Below are positions 17,197-25,379 of a stretch of DNA of 42,224 nt, piece by piece. Origin of the DNA: Bacteroidales bacterium (GTDB lineage: Bacteria > Bacteroidota > Bacteroidia > Bacteroidales > UBA1402); NCBI GenBank assembly GCA_028709215.1, contig JAQVXI010000002.1:142880-185103 (forward strand), in the 5' to 3' direction. The notes beneath the pieces were generated by a model. The model saw nothing but the letters and a program-made list of their open reading frames with translations. It ran no database searches and was not told where the DNA came from. How positions within the stretch are numbered: position 1 is the first letter of the stretch; each line of letters starts with the position of its first letter. Both the position numbers and the translations under genes were made by a program.

Positions 17197-18174
17197 ATGG
17201 TTGCATTGCAGTTGATCGGTGGTTTTTTGCTGCTTTTGTTGGGCGGGAATTATTTGGTAGAAGGAGGCGTTGCCATTGCTCGAAAATTTAGAGTATCCCC
17301 CTTGGTCATCGGTATGACCATTGTTGCCATGGGCACTTCGGCTCCCGAATTGATCGTAAGTGTTCAAGCGGCTTTCAATGGAAGTCCGGGGATTGCCATG
17401 GGCAACGTGATCGGATCAAACATCGCAAACATTGGTTTGATTTTGGGGCTGACCGCACTGATCTATCCCATCCACGTCAATCGTAACTCTGTAAAGACGG
17501 ACGGTCCGGTCATGCTTTTAACCAGTTTGTTGTTGATTGCTGCGGCTTCAACCGGTATTGGGCTAAATCGATTGGAAGGATTGGTCTTTGTGTTCTTACT
17601 GGTCGCGTTTGTGATTTATTCCATTCGTGCCGGAAAAAAAACGGAGGAAGTCGAAGACAAGCCACGTCCCTTGTGGCTGGCATCTCTTATGATTGTATTT
17701 TCCGGACTTGCACTGGCGATCGGATCGGATTTGCTGGTTACAGGTGCTGTAACCGTTGCCCGCTTGATGAATGTCAGCGAAAAAGTAATTGGCTTGACCG
17801 TTGTTGCCATTGGAACCAGTTTGCCGGAATTGGCTGCGTCCCTTGTAGCAGCCTTTAAAAAAGAAATGGATATCTCCATCGGAAACATCATTGGGTCGAA
17901 CATCTTCAATATATTGAGTGTTTTGGGCTTTGCCTCGCTGATTCATCCCATACGATTTGAGTTTTCCGATTACATCGGTGATTTGCTGCTGATGCTTGCG
18001 TTTGCAGTTGCTTTGATTGTCTTTGTACTTCCCTGGCGCAAGAACTGGGCCATGTTTGTACGGACAAAACACCCGGCAGCCTTTGCGCACATTACGGGTG
18101 GTGTTTTGGGCCGTGTGTCCGGTGGCATTCTCCTGATTGCATACGTAGGCTATTGTTACATCGTACTTTTATAA
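17197..18174 (+). CDS. Calcium/sodium antiporter (CaCA family), second paralogue
   Basis: This 325-residue membrane protein has the same two alpha-repeats as the antiporter at 12996-13943: GTSAPELIVS with GNVIGSNIAN, and [10 protein letters not shown] with [10 protein letters not shown]. About ten hydrophobic helices are present. It begins 8 bases after the M3 peptidase gene and is followed after 7 bases by the dCMP deaminase gene, so it is embedded in a five-gene plus-strand operon. It is clearly related to but diverged from the other copy, which argues for an old paralogue rather than a recent duplication. Transport of Ca2+ against Na+ or H+ is the family expectation. Confidence 0.92.
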   Translation: MVALQLIGGFLLLLLGGNYLVEGGVAIARKFRVSPLVIGMTIVAMGTSAPELIVSVQAAFNGSPGIAMGNVIGSNIANIGLILGLTALIYPIHVNRNSVKTDGPVMLLTSLLLIAAASTGIGLNRLEGLVFVFLLVAFVIYSIRAGKKTEEVEDKPRPLWLASLMIVFSGLALAIGSDLLVTGAVTVARLMNVSEKVIGLTVVAIGTSLPELAASLVAAFKKEMDISIGNIIGSNIFNILSVLGFASLIHPIRFEFSDYIGDLLLMLAFAVALIVFVLPWRKNWAMFVRTKHPAAFAHITGGVLGRVSGGILLIAYVGYCYIVLL

Positions 18175-18181
18175 ACCATTC

Positions 18182-18628
18182 ATGACCGAAAAACAACGAT
18201 TACTGGATCAACGATACATGCGCATGGCACTCATATGGGCTGAAAATTCCTATTGTGCGCGTAGAAAGGTCGGTGCCTTGTTGGTAAAGGATAAAATGAT
18301 TATATCCGACGGATACAACGGTACGCCGTCCGGTTTTGAAAACGTATGCGAAGACGAAGATTTCAAAACCAAACCCTACGTCTTGCATGCCGAAGCAAAT
18401 GCGATCACCAAAGTCGCCCGATCCAACAACAGCAGTGAGGGAGCAACCCTTTACGTGACTGCCTCTCCCTGCATCGAATGTGCCAAACTGATCATTCAGT
18501 CCGGGATTCGGCGTGTGGTCTACAGCGAGCCCTATCACATTGACGACGGATTAAAATTGTTGGAACGCGCCGGAATTGAAGTCTTTTTTTATGATAAAAC
18601 AAAGCTGAATGGAAACGAAGCGAAATAA
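18182..18628 (+). CDS. dCMP deaminase (zinc-dependent cytidine/deoxycytidylate deaminase family)
   Basis: This 148-residue enzyme converts dCMP to dUMP, feeding dTMP synthesis. The zinc and catalytic residues are all visible: HAE (His69, Glu71) and PCIEC (Cys97, Cys100). The NGTPSGFENV segment (46-55) is typical of deoxycytidylate deaminases of the ComEB type, which separates it from tRNA or cytosine deaminases. Its 3' end overlaps the start of the S41 protease gene by 20 bases, so the two are coupled. In other Bacteroidales, as I recall, dCMP deaminase and an S41 protease are also neighbours. Confidence 0.94.
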   Translation: MTEKQRLLDQRYMRMALIWAENSYCARRKVGALLVKDKMIISDGYNGTPSGFENVCEDEDFKTKPYVLHAEANAITKVARSNNSSEGATLYVTASPCIECAKLIIQSGIRRVVYSEPYHIDDGLKLLERAGIEVFFYDKTKLNGNEAK

Positions 18629-20237
18629 ACGATATTGGCTGCCGCTGTTTATGGCAGCATCCATGGTTCTTGGTTTGTTGGCCGGTGTACTTCTGACACG
18701 CAACTCCGATGTTCGATTGTTGGATCGTCGCATGAGTAGTTTGAATAAACTCAGTGCACTGATGTCGTTGATCGATGCCAAGTATGTGGATACCGTTGAT
18801 TTGTCCAAAATGACGGAAGAACTGATTCCTCAACTGTTGAGCGAACTGGATCCCCATTCGGTTTATCTGAGTGCAGAAGACCGCAAACTGACCGATGAAC
18901 AGCTGGAAGGCAGTTTCAGCGGCGTCGGCATTCAATTTACCCTGCTTGATGATACCATCAGCATTCTTTCCGTCGTAAAGGGAGGACCCTCCGAACGTTT
19001 GGGCATCCGTGCCGGCGATCAGATTGTACGCATCAACGATAGCATTGTGGCCGGAGTGGGCATCAAAAACGATCAGATTCTAAAAACCCTTCGTGGCGTA
19101 AAGGGTGCCCCTGTTACGGTAGGAATCAAACGCGCACGTGTCCAGGAGTTGCTGAGCTTCACCATTCATCGGGATGATATTCCGGTCCATAGTTTGGATG
19201 CCCGGTACAAAATAGGCGAAGACATCGGATACATTAAACTGGGCACCTTCGGGCGGATGGCGTATACCGAATTTTTACAAGCCGTCGCCTATTTAAAAGC
19301 CGATGGCTGTAGTCGTTTTATCGTTGACTTGCGCGGCAATACCGGTGGTTTGATGGAACCGGCCCTGCAAATAGCCAATGAATTTCTTCCGGCCAAAAGC
19401 CTGATTCTGTATACGCAAGGCAAAGCCTATCCCCGTGAGGAAGTCTTTTCGACCGGTAGAGGTTCGTGTCAGAACGATCCCCTGGTTGTCTTAACCGACG
19501 AGTGGTCAGCCTCCTCCAGTGAAATTCTTGCCGGTAGTTTGCAGGACAACGACCGTGCCTATGTTGTAGGGAGACGCTCCTTTGGTAAAGGCTTGGTTCA
19601 AAACGAAATTCCCTTCAAAGACGGTTCGGCCGTGCGGCTGACCATCGCCCGTTTCTATGTGCCTTCCGGAAGAAGCATACAGAAACCCTATCAAAACGGT
19701 GGAGCGGAAGCCTATCAAATGGATATTCTCAATCGGTACATGAAAGGCGAATTCGATTCAAAAGACAGCATTAAATTGATCGACAGCTTACAATACGAAA
19801 CGGTATCCGGACGCACCGTTTACGGGGGAGGGGGCATCATGCCCGATTATTTTGTGCCTTTGGATACCTCCGGTGTGACCGCATGGTACACCCAGGTGAT
19901 GAATAAAGGTCTACTGACCAAATACACGTTTCAATTTGTCAATCAGTATTGGGATTCGTTGGAGCAGTTGAAAACGCCCAATCAACTTTCGGATTGGTTG
20001 GAAGATCACAACATCGTAGAGGACTTTGTTCGCTATGCCCAACGTCAAAACGTACGGGGTAGAACGTACTTTATCTCAGCCTCTTTTCCGTTGGTCTTGA
20101 CTCAGATCAAAGCAGGCATCGCGCGTTTGATACTAGGAGATGATGCGTATTGGAAACTATTGCAGGAGCAGGATCCGACATTGAACAAAGCCGTTGAAGT
20201 GGTTGTCTCGGCCGATTCGGCCATTCATTTGAATTGA
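18609..20237 (+). CDS. S41 family C-terminal processing protease (CtpA-like)
   Basis: This 542-residue protease has one N-terminal transmembrane segment (about residues 10-28), a PDZ domain (about 95-180, GVGIQF to VTVGIKR) and the S41 catalytic domain. The catalytic dyad by alignment with E. coli Tsp is Ser302 in SASSSE and Lys327 in SFGKG, with the conserved Asp313 between them. Such enzymes degrade or process periplasmic proteins from the C-terminus. A further C-terminal stretch of about 170 residues after the catalytic core is common in Bacteroidota members. The ATG at 18609 lies inside the dCMP deaminase gene. The 3' end overlaps the convergent DUF721 gene by 13 bases. Confidence 0.94.
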   Translation: METKRNKRYWLPLFMAASMVLGLLAGVLLTRNSDVRLLDRRMSSLNKLSALMSLIDAKYVDTVDLSKMTEELIPQLLSELDPHSVYLSAEDRKLTDEQLEGSFSGVGIQFTLLDDTISILSVVKGGPSERLGIRAGDQIVRINDSIVAGVGIKNDQILKTLRGVKGAPVTVGIKRARVQELLSFTIHRDDIPVHSLDARYKIGEDIGYIKLGTFGRMAYTEFLQAVAYLKADGCSRFIVDLRGNTGGLMEPALQIANEFLPAKSLILYTQGKAYPREEVFSTGRGSCQNDPLVVLTDEWSASSSEILAGSLQDNDRAYVVGRRSFGKGLVQNEIPFKDGSAVRLTIARFYVPSGRSIQKPYQNGGAEAYQMDILNRYMKGEFDSKDSIKLIDSLQYETVSGRTVYGGGGIMPDYFVPLDTSGVTAWYTQVMNKGLLTKYTFQFVNQYWDSLEQLKTPNQLSDWLEDHNIVEDFVRYAQRQNVRGRTYFISASFPLVLTQIKAGIARLILGDDAYWKLLQEQDPTLNKAVEVVVSADSAIHLN

Positions 20238-20515
20238 ATGTCTTTGACAACGGCGTTGCCTACTTCCTGATTGAGCTGCTGAATCAGTCGGGTACGCATC
20301 AACATCAATTCGTTGCGCACAACCGATGAGTTTAGGTTGACATACAGGATGCCGTGATGGAAGTACGTTGACCGAATGTATCCGGCGATGCCGTTGCCCA
20401 CAATGAGTGGCAGGGCATTGATTACGCGGTGTTCGGCCAGCTTGTCATCCAGGTGCTGACTGCGCGTAAATTCATCCAGGATTTCCCGTAAGCTCTGTGT
20501 ATTTTTGCGTTTCAT
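20225..20515 (-). CDS. DUF721 domain protein (DciA-like)
   Basis: This 96-residue protein matches DUF721, with ALPLIVGNGIAGYIRSTYFH and the LYVNLNSSVVRNEL segment typical of the domain. The DUF721 fold is shared with DciA, a loader of the replicative helicase in many bacteria; the equivalence in Bacteroidota is inference. The recF stop overlaps this start (ATGA at 20512-20515), so RecF and this protein are encoded by one operon with recF first, which supports a role in replication or repair. Its C-terminus overlaps the end of the S41 gene. Confidence 0.88.
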   Translation of the reverse strand: MKRKNTQSLREILDEFTRSQHLDDKLAEHRVINALPLIVGNGIAGYIRSTYFHHGILYVNLNSSVVRNELMLMRTRLIQQLNQEVGNAVVKDIQFK

Positions 20516-21609
20516 GTTTCCTGCGTGATGGATCCGTTTTCTACGTGAAAAAATCGGTAAGTCCCGTCTGTTTTTTGGAGTAAATGGGTTAAATGATCTT
20601 TGTTTGTATCCGTAATAAAGATTTGGCCAAAGTCGTTTCCGGAAACCAATTGAATGATGCGTTCGACCCGGTGACTGTCCAGCTTGTCAAACAAGTCGTC
20701 CAGCAACAACAAGGGTCGGACTCCGGTATGTTGTTTTAGAAAATCATATTGAGCCAGCTTCATGGCAATCAAAAAGCTTTTATTCTGTCCCTGTGACCCT
20801 TCCCGCTTAATGGGGTAACCATCCAGTTCCATTTTGAGTTCGTCCTTATGAATCCCTCGGGTCGTGTAACCCAGATAACCGTCGCGTTGACGGCAGGACT
20901 TGAGCTGCGATTGAAGATCTCCTTCCATCAAATGGGATGTGTACTCCAGTCGAATCGCCTCTCTGCCTCCGGAAATGCGATGGTAATACTGTTCAAAAAC
21001 AGGAACAAAACCATCCAAAAAGGCTTGACGCTTCTTCTGGATAAATTCGGCCTCCATGTCCATTTTTATTTCGTAGACATCAAACAGGGACTCATCCTGA
21101 AGACGCTCTTCCTTCAACAAGGCATTCCGTTGCTGCAAGGCTTTGTTGTATGCCACAAGCGATTCCATATACGGTGCGTCGTATTGTGCAATCACCATAT
21201 CCATAAAGCGACGTCGCTCCTCACTGCCTTCCCGGATCAGATCTTCGTCGGATGGGGACACGAGCACCAACGGGATTTTACCAATGTGTTCCGACAAGCG
21301 CGGATACTCTTTTTTATTGAATTTAAAGACTTTTTTCTGTCGGCGCTTGACTGCACAGTGTACCTCCATTGTGGCAGACTCGGTATGGATTTCTGCCTGA
21401 ATCATAAAAAATTCGGCATCGTGCTTGATATTGTGCGTATCAATCGGATTGTTGTGGCTTTTGCAGAAGGCGAGATAATAGAGCGCATCCAGCAAATTCG
21501 TCTTACCTTCTCCGTTTCTACCAACGAAGCAATTTAATCCGGGCGAAAACCCAAGTTCCGCTTCAGAAATGTTTTTGAAATTTAAAATCGAGAGTCGGCT
21601 TATCTGCAT
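20512..21609 (-). CDS. recF: DNA replication and repair protein RecF
   Basis: RecF is an SMC-like ATPase that helps load RecA at single-strand gaps through the RecFOR pathway. The 365-residue protein has the Walker A motif GRNGEGKT (residues 30-37), the RecF signature near VSPSDEDLIREGSEERRRFMD (about 110-135), a long coiled region, and the C-terminal signature GQNKSF with Walker B LLLLDDLFDKLD. The length is normal. It starts at the ATG at 21609 and is followed, with a 4-base overlap, by the DUF721 gene. A minus-strand promoter element lies at 21634-21641. Confidence 0.97.
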   Translation of the reverse strand: MQISRLSILNFKNISEAELGFSPGLNCFVGRNGEGKTNLLDALYYLAFCKSHNNPIDTHNIKHDAEFFMIQAEIHTESATMEVHCAVKRRQKKVFKFNKKEYPRLSEHIGKIPLVLVSPSDEDLIREGSEERRRFMDMVIAQYDAPYMESLVAYNKALQQRNALLKEERLQDESLFDVYEIKMDMEAEFIQKKRQAFLDGFVPVFEQYYHRISGGREAIRLEYTSHLMEGDLQSQLKSCRQRDGYLGYTTRGIHKDELKMELDGYPIKREGSQGQNKSFLIAMKLAQYDFLKQHTGVRPLLLLDDLFDKLDSHRVERIIQLVSGNDFGQIFITDTNKDHLTHLLQKTDGTYRFFHVENGSITQET

Positions 21610-21633
21610 ATCAATCGGAAAATGCTACTACTA

Positions 21634-21641
21634 GGCAAATG
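21634..21641 (-). promoter_or_regulatory. -7 promoter element for recF-DUF721
   Basis: TACATTTG on the minus strand predicts a transcription start near 21630, about 21 bases before the recF ATG at 21609. No convincing -33 TTTG is present at the usual distance. Confidence 0.6.
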
Positions 21642-21687
21642 TATCAAAAAATCGGGTATTATTTTTCGGAATCAAATGAATTTAATG

Positions 21688-21695
21688 TACTTTTG
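21688..21695 (+). promoter_or_regulatory. -7 promoter element for the TPR protein-ribH unit
   Basis: TACTTTTG matches TANNTTTG, with a T-rich TTTTTCGG block about 20 bases upstream as a weak -33 element. The start is predicted near 21699, about 39 bases before the ATG at 21738. Confidence 0.6.
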
Positions 21696-21737
21696 TGCAC
21701 CAATTTACGTACGAACACACTTAAAATACCGATTGTT

Positions 21738-22418
21738 ATGTCGAACAACAATGAAACAAAAAAGGATGAGTTGCAACAAGTCACCGAAGTCTTGAGCCGT
21801 TCCGAGCAGTTTATCGAAAAAAATCAAAAGAATTTGCTGATTGCCTTGGCTGTTGTAGTCGTCTTGGTTTCCGGCGTATTGCTATTTCGTCATATGTATT
21901 TGATTCCCAATGAAAAGGAAGCGCAGATAATGATTTTCAGAGGCGAACAATACTTTGCTGTAGACTCTTTTCAATTGGCATTAAACGGTGACGGTGGCGA
22001 ATACATCGGTTTCGAAGGCATCATCGATGCGTACGGTATGACGAAGACAGCCAAGTTGGCTGCTGCTTACGCAGGTCTTTCGTACATGAAAATGGGTGAA
22101 TACCAAACGGCTATTGATTACCTGAAAAAGAGCAATGCCGATGATATCATGGTATCACCTGCGTTGACCGGTGCGGTCGGGGATTGCCTGGTGGAGTTGG
22201 AAAAATACGCCGATGCCGTTTCTTATTTTGAAAAAGCTGCAGAAGCAGGCAACGAAGTCTTGTCTCCGCTTTATTTAATGAAAGCCGCTCGTGTGTATAC
22301 CCAACTGAACAAACACGACGAAGCATTAAGAATCTACAAGCGCATCAAATCGGAGTATCCCTTGAGCCAAGAAGGCATGGATGCCGACAAGTACATTGAA
22401 AAAGCCAAATTGAACTGA
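21738..22418 (+). CDS. Tetratricopeptide-repeat membrane protein (YfgM-like)
   Basis: This 226-residue protein has a cytoplasmic N-terminus of about 35 residues, one transmembrane segment ([19 protein letters not shown], about 37-55), then a periplasmic domain with TPR units, such as [20 protein letters not shown] and the [10 protein letters not shown] and [13 protein letters not shown] segments. The arrangement resembles the ancillary translocon protein YfgM, which is a similarity of layout and not proof. I start it at the ATG at 21738 (MSNNNETKK), downstream of a good promoter element; the frame extends further upstream without family support. ribH starts 5 bases after its stop. Confidence 0.82.
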   Translation: MSNNNETKKDELQQVTEVLSRSEQFIEKNQKNLLIALAVVVVLVSGVLLFRHMYLIPNEKEAQIMIFRGEQYFAVDSFQLALNGDGGEYIGFEGIIDAYGMTKTAKLAAAYAGLSYMKMGEYQTAIDYLKKSNADDIMVSPALTGAVGDCLVELEKYADAVSYFEKAAEAGNEVLSPLYLMKAARVYTQLNKHDEALRIYKRIKSEYPLSQEGMDADKYIEKAKLN

Positions 22419-22423
22419 TACAC

Positions 22424-22921
22424 GTGGCAACAGAATTTCATAATCTATCCGAATACGACCCAAACTCCATGCCGGATGCTTCTGGAATGCGTTTTGGCAT
22501 CGTGGTCTCCGAATGGAATTTACCCATTACATCCAAATTATTGGAAGGAGCCATTCAAACTCTGTTAAAAAACGGAGTAAGCGAAGAGAATATTCTACAA
22601 CGTTGGGTACCCGGCAGCTTTGAATTGGTTTACGGTGCTCAAATGGTTGGCAAACTAACCGGTATGGATGCCGTCGATGCGGTTATTGTACTGGGTTGTG
22701 TCATCCGTGGAGATACGCCTCATTTTGAATACGTTTGTTCCGGAGTAACACAAGGTATTTCCCTGTTGAATGCAACGCAAAAAATCCCGTACATCTTTGG
22801 CTTATTGACCAACGACACCATGGAGCAATCCATCGACCGTGCCGGCGGACGGTTGGGAAACAAAGGAGACGAAGCTGCCGTAACGGCCATAAAGATGGTC
22901 GCTTTCAAGCAAGGACTGTAA
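22424..22921 (+). CDS. ribH: 6,7-dimethyl-8-ribityllumazine synthase
   Basis: RibH condenses 5-amino-6-ribitylaminouracil with dihydroxybutanone phosphate to give lumazine, the penultimate step of riboflavin synthesis. The 165-residue protein has the substrate-binding VPGSFEL (62-68), the catalytic His100 in [10 protein letters not shown], and the typical [11 protein letters not shown]. It begins at a GTG at 22424, 5 bases after the TPR gene stop; no ATG precedes the conserved region closely enough except Met16 or Met22, which would cut into the family N-terminus only slightly. The GTG gives the usual length. Its 3' end faces dnaX with a 16-base gap. Confidence 0.97.
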   Translation: MATEFHNLSEYDPNSMPDASGMRFGIVVSEWNLPITSKLLEGAIQTLLKNGVSEENILQRWVPGSFELVYGAQMVGKLTGMDAVDAVIVLGCVIRGDTPHFEYVCSGVTQGISLLNATQKIPYIFGLLTNDTMEQSIDRAGGRLGNKGDEAAVTAIKMVAFKQGL

Positions 22922-22937
22922 GTACGAAGGGATTCGA

Positions 22938-24665
22938 TCAATGGATATCCAATCCGAACGTTTTGTATAAAAGCAAAAGGTTCGGATTTTTCTTTGCCAT
23001 CACATCAAACTTCTCTCGAGCAGTAAACGGCTTGAACGTTTCTTCGCGTTCGTCCAACAAAATATCCAGTTGAATCAGGCTGTTGCGTAGTTTGCCGCGC
23101 AGATGGTTGAGTAACTCCATTTGTAACTGCTCCAATTTGCGTTGTACAACCTGGTTGCTGACCAGTACTTCTACACGATGCTCCGGCCGAACCATCGGTT
23201 GCAGCATTTTTAGGGCGTTGCTCAAATGAATGTCTTCTTCGATGGTGTCTGCAAAATCCATCCAGGCCCGTTTTAAGGTATCCTCGTCAAACGTTTTGTT
23301 TTCCAACACCGAATTTTTCTGTTGCTCGGATCGCGTTGCTGCTTCGGCTTCTTCCGGTGTATTGGCGCTGCGTTTGATGCGAATGCTCCGCATTCCTGTA
23401 TTCGGAATGTGTGTTTTTGCGGGGCGTGGAGTAGGGGGCGTGGGTGTCGTCACGGCGGCGACCGGTTTGACCTTTATGGCTGCTGTTGGCTCGACCGTGG
23501 CCGTTGTTGCCTGCAAATCAGCCAATGGAGGCAGCGGTGCTTCCTCAAGGACCTCAATTATTTTTTTTTTTGAATCCGAAAGCTGTGCCAGTCGTATCAA
23601 CGTCAATTCAACGAGAAGTCGTTTGTTTTTGCTGTCCCGGTAAGCCAGATCGCATTCGTTGCACAATCGAAGTCCGGTTATGAGAAAGCCCTGAGAACAG
23701 GATTGTGCCTGTTCGCCGTATTTGTTTCGGATGGCAGGCCCCACTTCCAGTAAGCTCAGTGTTGCGCGGTCTCGACTCATCAATAAATCCCGTAAATGAC
23801 TCGCCAAACCATTTATAAAATGCTGTCCGTCAAACCCATGATTTAAAACATCATCAAAAATCAACAAGGCCTGCGCATAGTCGCCATCCGTCAGCGCATC
23901 CATCACCTTAAAGAAGTAATCGTAATCCAGTACGTTTAGGTTGTCGATGGCAGCCTGGTAATGAACACGTCCTCCGCCGTAACTGGCAACCTGGTCAAAG
24001 ATGGACAAAGCATCCCGCATTCCACCGTCCGACTTCACGGCGATGATGTGCAAGGCTTCTTCCTCCACTTCTATATGTTCGGATTTTGCGACAAATCGGA
24101 GTTGTTCGACGATGTCCTCAATGCCAATCCGGTTGAAATCAAAGATTTGACATCGGGACAGGATGGTGGGTAGTATTTTGTGCTTTTCCGTCGTTGCCAA
24201 TATGAAAATGGCGTGATGGGGAGGCTCTTCCAGCGTTTTGAGAAACGCATTAAAAGCCTGTGTAGAAAGCATATGAACCTCATCAATGATGTAGACCTTA
24301 TACGTCCCCAACTGTGGTGGGATGCGTACCTGTTCCGTCAGTTGACGGATGCCGTCCACCGAGTTGTTGGAAGCAGCATCCAGCTCAAAGATGTTGAGCG
24401 AACGTTGTTGGTTGAAGCTGTTGCAGGACTCGCATTGATTGCAAGCCTCTCCATCTGCCTTCAGATTCATGCAATTGATGGTTTTTGCAAAAATACGCGC
24501 ACACGTCGTTTTGCCGACGCCTCTGGGTCCGCAAAACAAATAGGCATGCGCCAACTGACGTTGTTTTATGGCATTCTTGAGCGTCGTTGTCAAAGCGGCC
24601 TGCCCCACAACCATATCAAAAGAGTCCGGTCTGTATTTTCGTGCTGAAACCTGGTAATTTTCCAT
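22938..24665 (-). CDS. dnaX: DNA polymerase III subunit gamma/tau
   Basis: DnaX is the ATPase of the clamp loader. The 575-residue tau-length product has the Walker A motif GPRGVGKT (residues 46-53), a zinc module with four cysteines (CMNLKADGEACNQCESC), the Walker B DEVH, and the SRC motif LSRCQIF. Domain III ends near residue 365, followed by a Pro- and Thr-rich linker (about 375-425) and a C-terminal domain near 450-575. At residues 365-369 the codons TCA AAA AAA AAA ATA contain eleven consecutive A, and both other frames meet a stop at once, which would give a gamma-like product of about 368-370 residues. The start is the ATG at 24665. The gene is divergent from the FtsB-like gene. Confidence 0.97.
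   Translation of the reverse strand: MENYQVSARKYRPDSFDMVVGQAALTTTLKNAIKQRQLAHAYLFCGPRGVGKTTCARIFAKTINCMNLKADGEACNQCESCNSFNQQRSLNIFELDAASNNSVDGIRQLTEQVRIPPQLGTYKVYIIDEVHMLSTQAFNAFLKTLEEPPHHAIFILATTEKHKILPTILSRCQIFDFNRIGIEDIVEQLRFVAKSEHIEVEEEALHIIAVKSDGGMRDALSIFDQVASYGGGRVHYQAAIDNLNVLDYDYFFKVMDALTDGDYAQALLIFDDVLNHGFDGQHFINGLASHLRDLLMSRDRATLSLLEVGPAIRNKYGEQAQSCSQGFLITGLRLCNECDLAYRDSKNKRLLVELTLIRLAQLSDSKKKIIEVLEEAPLPPLADLQATTATVEPTAAIKVKPVAAVTTPTPPTPRPAKTHIPNTGMRSIRIKRSANTPEEAEAATRSEQQKNSVLENKTFDEDTLKRAWMDFADTIEEDIHLSNALKMLQPMVRPEHRVEVLVSNQVVQRKLEQLQMELLNHLRGKLRNSLIQLDILLDEREETFKPFTAREKFDVMAKKNPNLLLLYKTFGLDIH
23554..23573 (-). other. Candidate programmed slippage site in dnaX (A11)
   Basis: The minus strand has eleven A at 23571-23561 followed by TAATTGA. 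In frame it reads Ser-Lys-Lys-Lys-Ile-Ile-Glu. One extra A, or a -1 ribosomal shift, gives AAT AAT TGA; one missing A, or a +1 shift, gives TAA directly. The site sits right after clamp-loader domain III, where E. coli (ribosomal frameshift) and Thermus (transcriptional slippage) make gamma. The function here is inference. Confidence 0.7.
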
Positions 24666-24684
24666 CCTTTGCTTCTTCTTACTG

Positions 24685-24692
24685 CAAATGTA
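24685..24692 (-). promoter_or_regulatory. Promoter for dnaX
   Basis: TACATTTG followed by CA on the minus strand, with a TTGC (24716-24713) 20 bases upstream as the -33 element. The start is predicted near 24681, 16 bases before the dnaX ATG. Its -33 element overlaps the -7 element of the divergent FtsB-like gene. Confidence 0.68.
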
Positions 24693-24705
24693 GCGAAAAA
24701 AATCC

Positions 24706-24713
24706 TACTTTTG
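24706..24713 (+). promoter_or_regulatory. Promoter for the FtsB-like gene, nearly leaderless
   Basis: TACTTTTG followed by CA ends at 24713, and the ATG begins at 24719. The transcript would start within about 0-3 bases of the start codon. No -33 TTTG is visible at the usual distance. Confidence 0.6.
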
Positions 24714-24718
24714 CAACT

Positions 24719-25030
24719 ATGAAAGCGGCCTTGAAATCAATACAGGAATTCTGGAAGAAGATCCAACCGTACCTCAATAAATACGTGGTTACAATTGGGT
24801 TATTTGTTATATTCATTCTTTTTGTCGATGAAAATAACATCATACGCCGCATTCAACTCAAGCGAGAAATTCGAGCGTTGAAATCCGAAATTCGTCAGTA
24901 TGAAGCTTTACGGGATACCAGTGTCCAACGACTGGAGGATCTCAAAGCCGGAAAAAGTGAATTGGAACGCATCGCACGGGAAGATTACCTGATGAAGCGA
25001 CCCAACGAAGAAGTCTTTATAATTGAATAA
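24719..25030 (+). CDS. FtsB/DivIC-like septum formation initiator protein
   Basis: This 103-residue protein has a short cytoplasmic start, one transmembrane segment (VVTIGLFVIFILFV, about 22-36) and a coiled coil (IRRIQLKREIRALKSEIRQY onward), ending in SELERIAREDYLMKRPNEEVFII. The motif ER-ARE-Y-M--P-E is the hallmark of FtsB/DivIC, bitopic proteins of the divisome that form a complex with FtsL and FtsQ. The ATG at 24719 sits 6 bases behind a -7 promoter element; the open frame continues upstream through the dnaX start and is not supported there. The next gene begins one base after its stop. Confidence 0.9.
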   Translation: MKAALKSIQEFWKKIQPYLNKYVVTIGLFVIFILFVDENNIIRRIQLKREIRALKSEIRQYEALRDTSVQRLEDLKAGKSELERIAREDYLMKRPNEEVFIIE

Positions 25031-25031
25031 T

Positions 25032-25379
25032 ATGCAACAACTACAGAAAAATGTGTCCATCCTCTTTGCTCTCGGAGCAGTGATCCTTTTGTTTTCATCC
25101 GTATTGGTCATGGAAGGTGTTTTATGGGGAAAATACGCTTTTGCACTGGGAGGACTTCTGTATCTGTTCAGTCGGTATCTGATGCGCTACACAGGAGATG
25201 ATCTTCGCAAAAGACGCTTGAATCGTTTGTATGCCACCACCTCCATTCTAATTGTTCTGGCCGGCTGGCTTCAATTCAAACAGGACAATAGTTGGATTTT
25301 ACTCTTGCTGGTTGTTGCGTTGGCAGAATTTTACGGAAACATGCGCCAACACTGGTACGAAAATAATCCCGATGCCTAA
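25032..25379 (+). CDS. Small membrane protein with four predicted helices
   Basis: This 115-residue protein has hydrophobic segments at about 9-26, 32-48, 68-82 and 87-103, joined by short charged loops (MRYTGDDLRKRRLNR). I do not recognise a family with confidence. Its start codon follows the FtsB-like stop by one base (ATG at 25032; a TTG at 25023 is a worse choice because it lies in the previous gene) and its end overlaps the TrmN6 start by 8 bases, so it is certainly part of this three-gene unit. The context suggests a housekeeping role, but no function can be named. Confidence 0.78.
   Translation: MQQLQKNVSILFALGAVILLFSSVLVMEGVLWGKYAFALGGLLYLFSRYLMRYTGDDLRKRRLNRLYATTSILIVLAGWLQFKQDNSWILLLLVVALAEFYGNMRQHWYENNPDA

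Noticed and set aside
23561-23571. A11 tract as a sequencing error breaking dnaX
   Set aside because: The frame continues through a sensible linker and C-terminal domain to a stop at 22938, so the stated length gives an intact gene.
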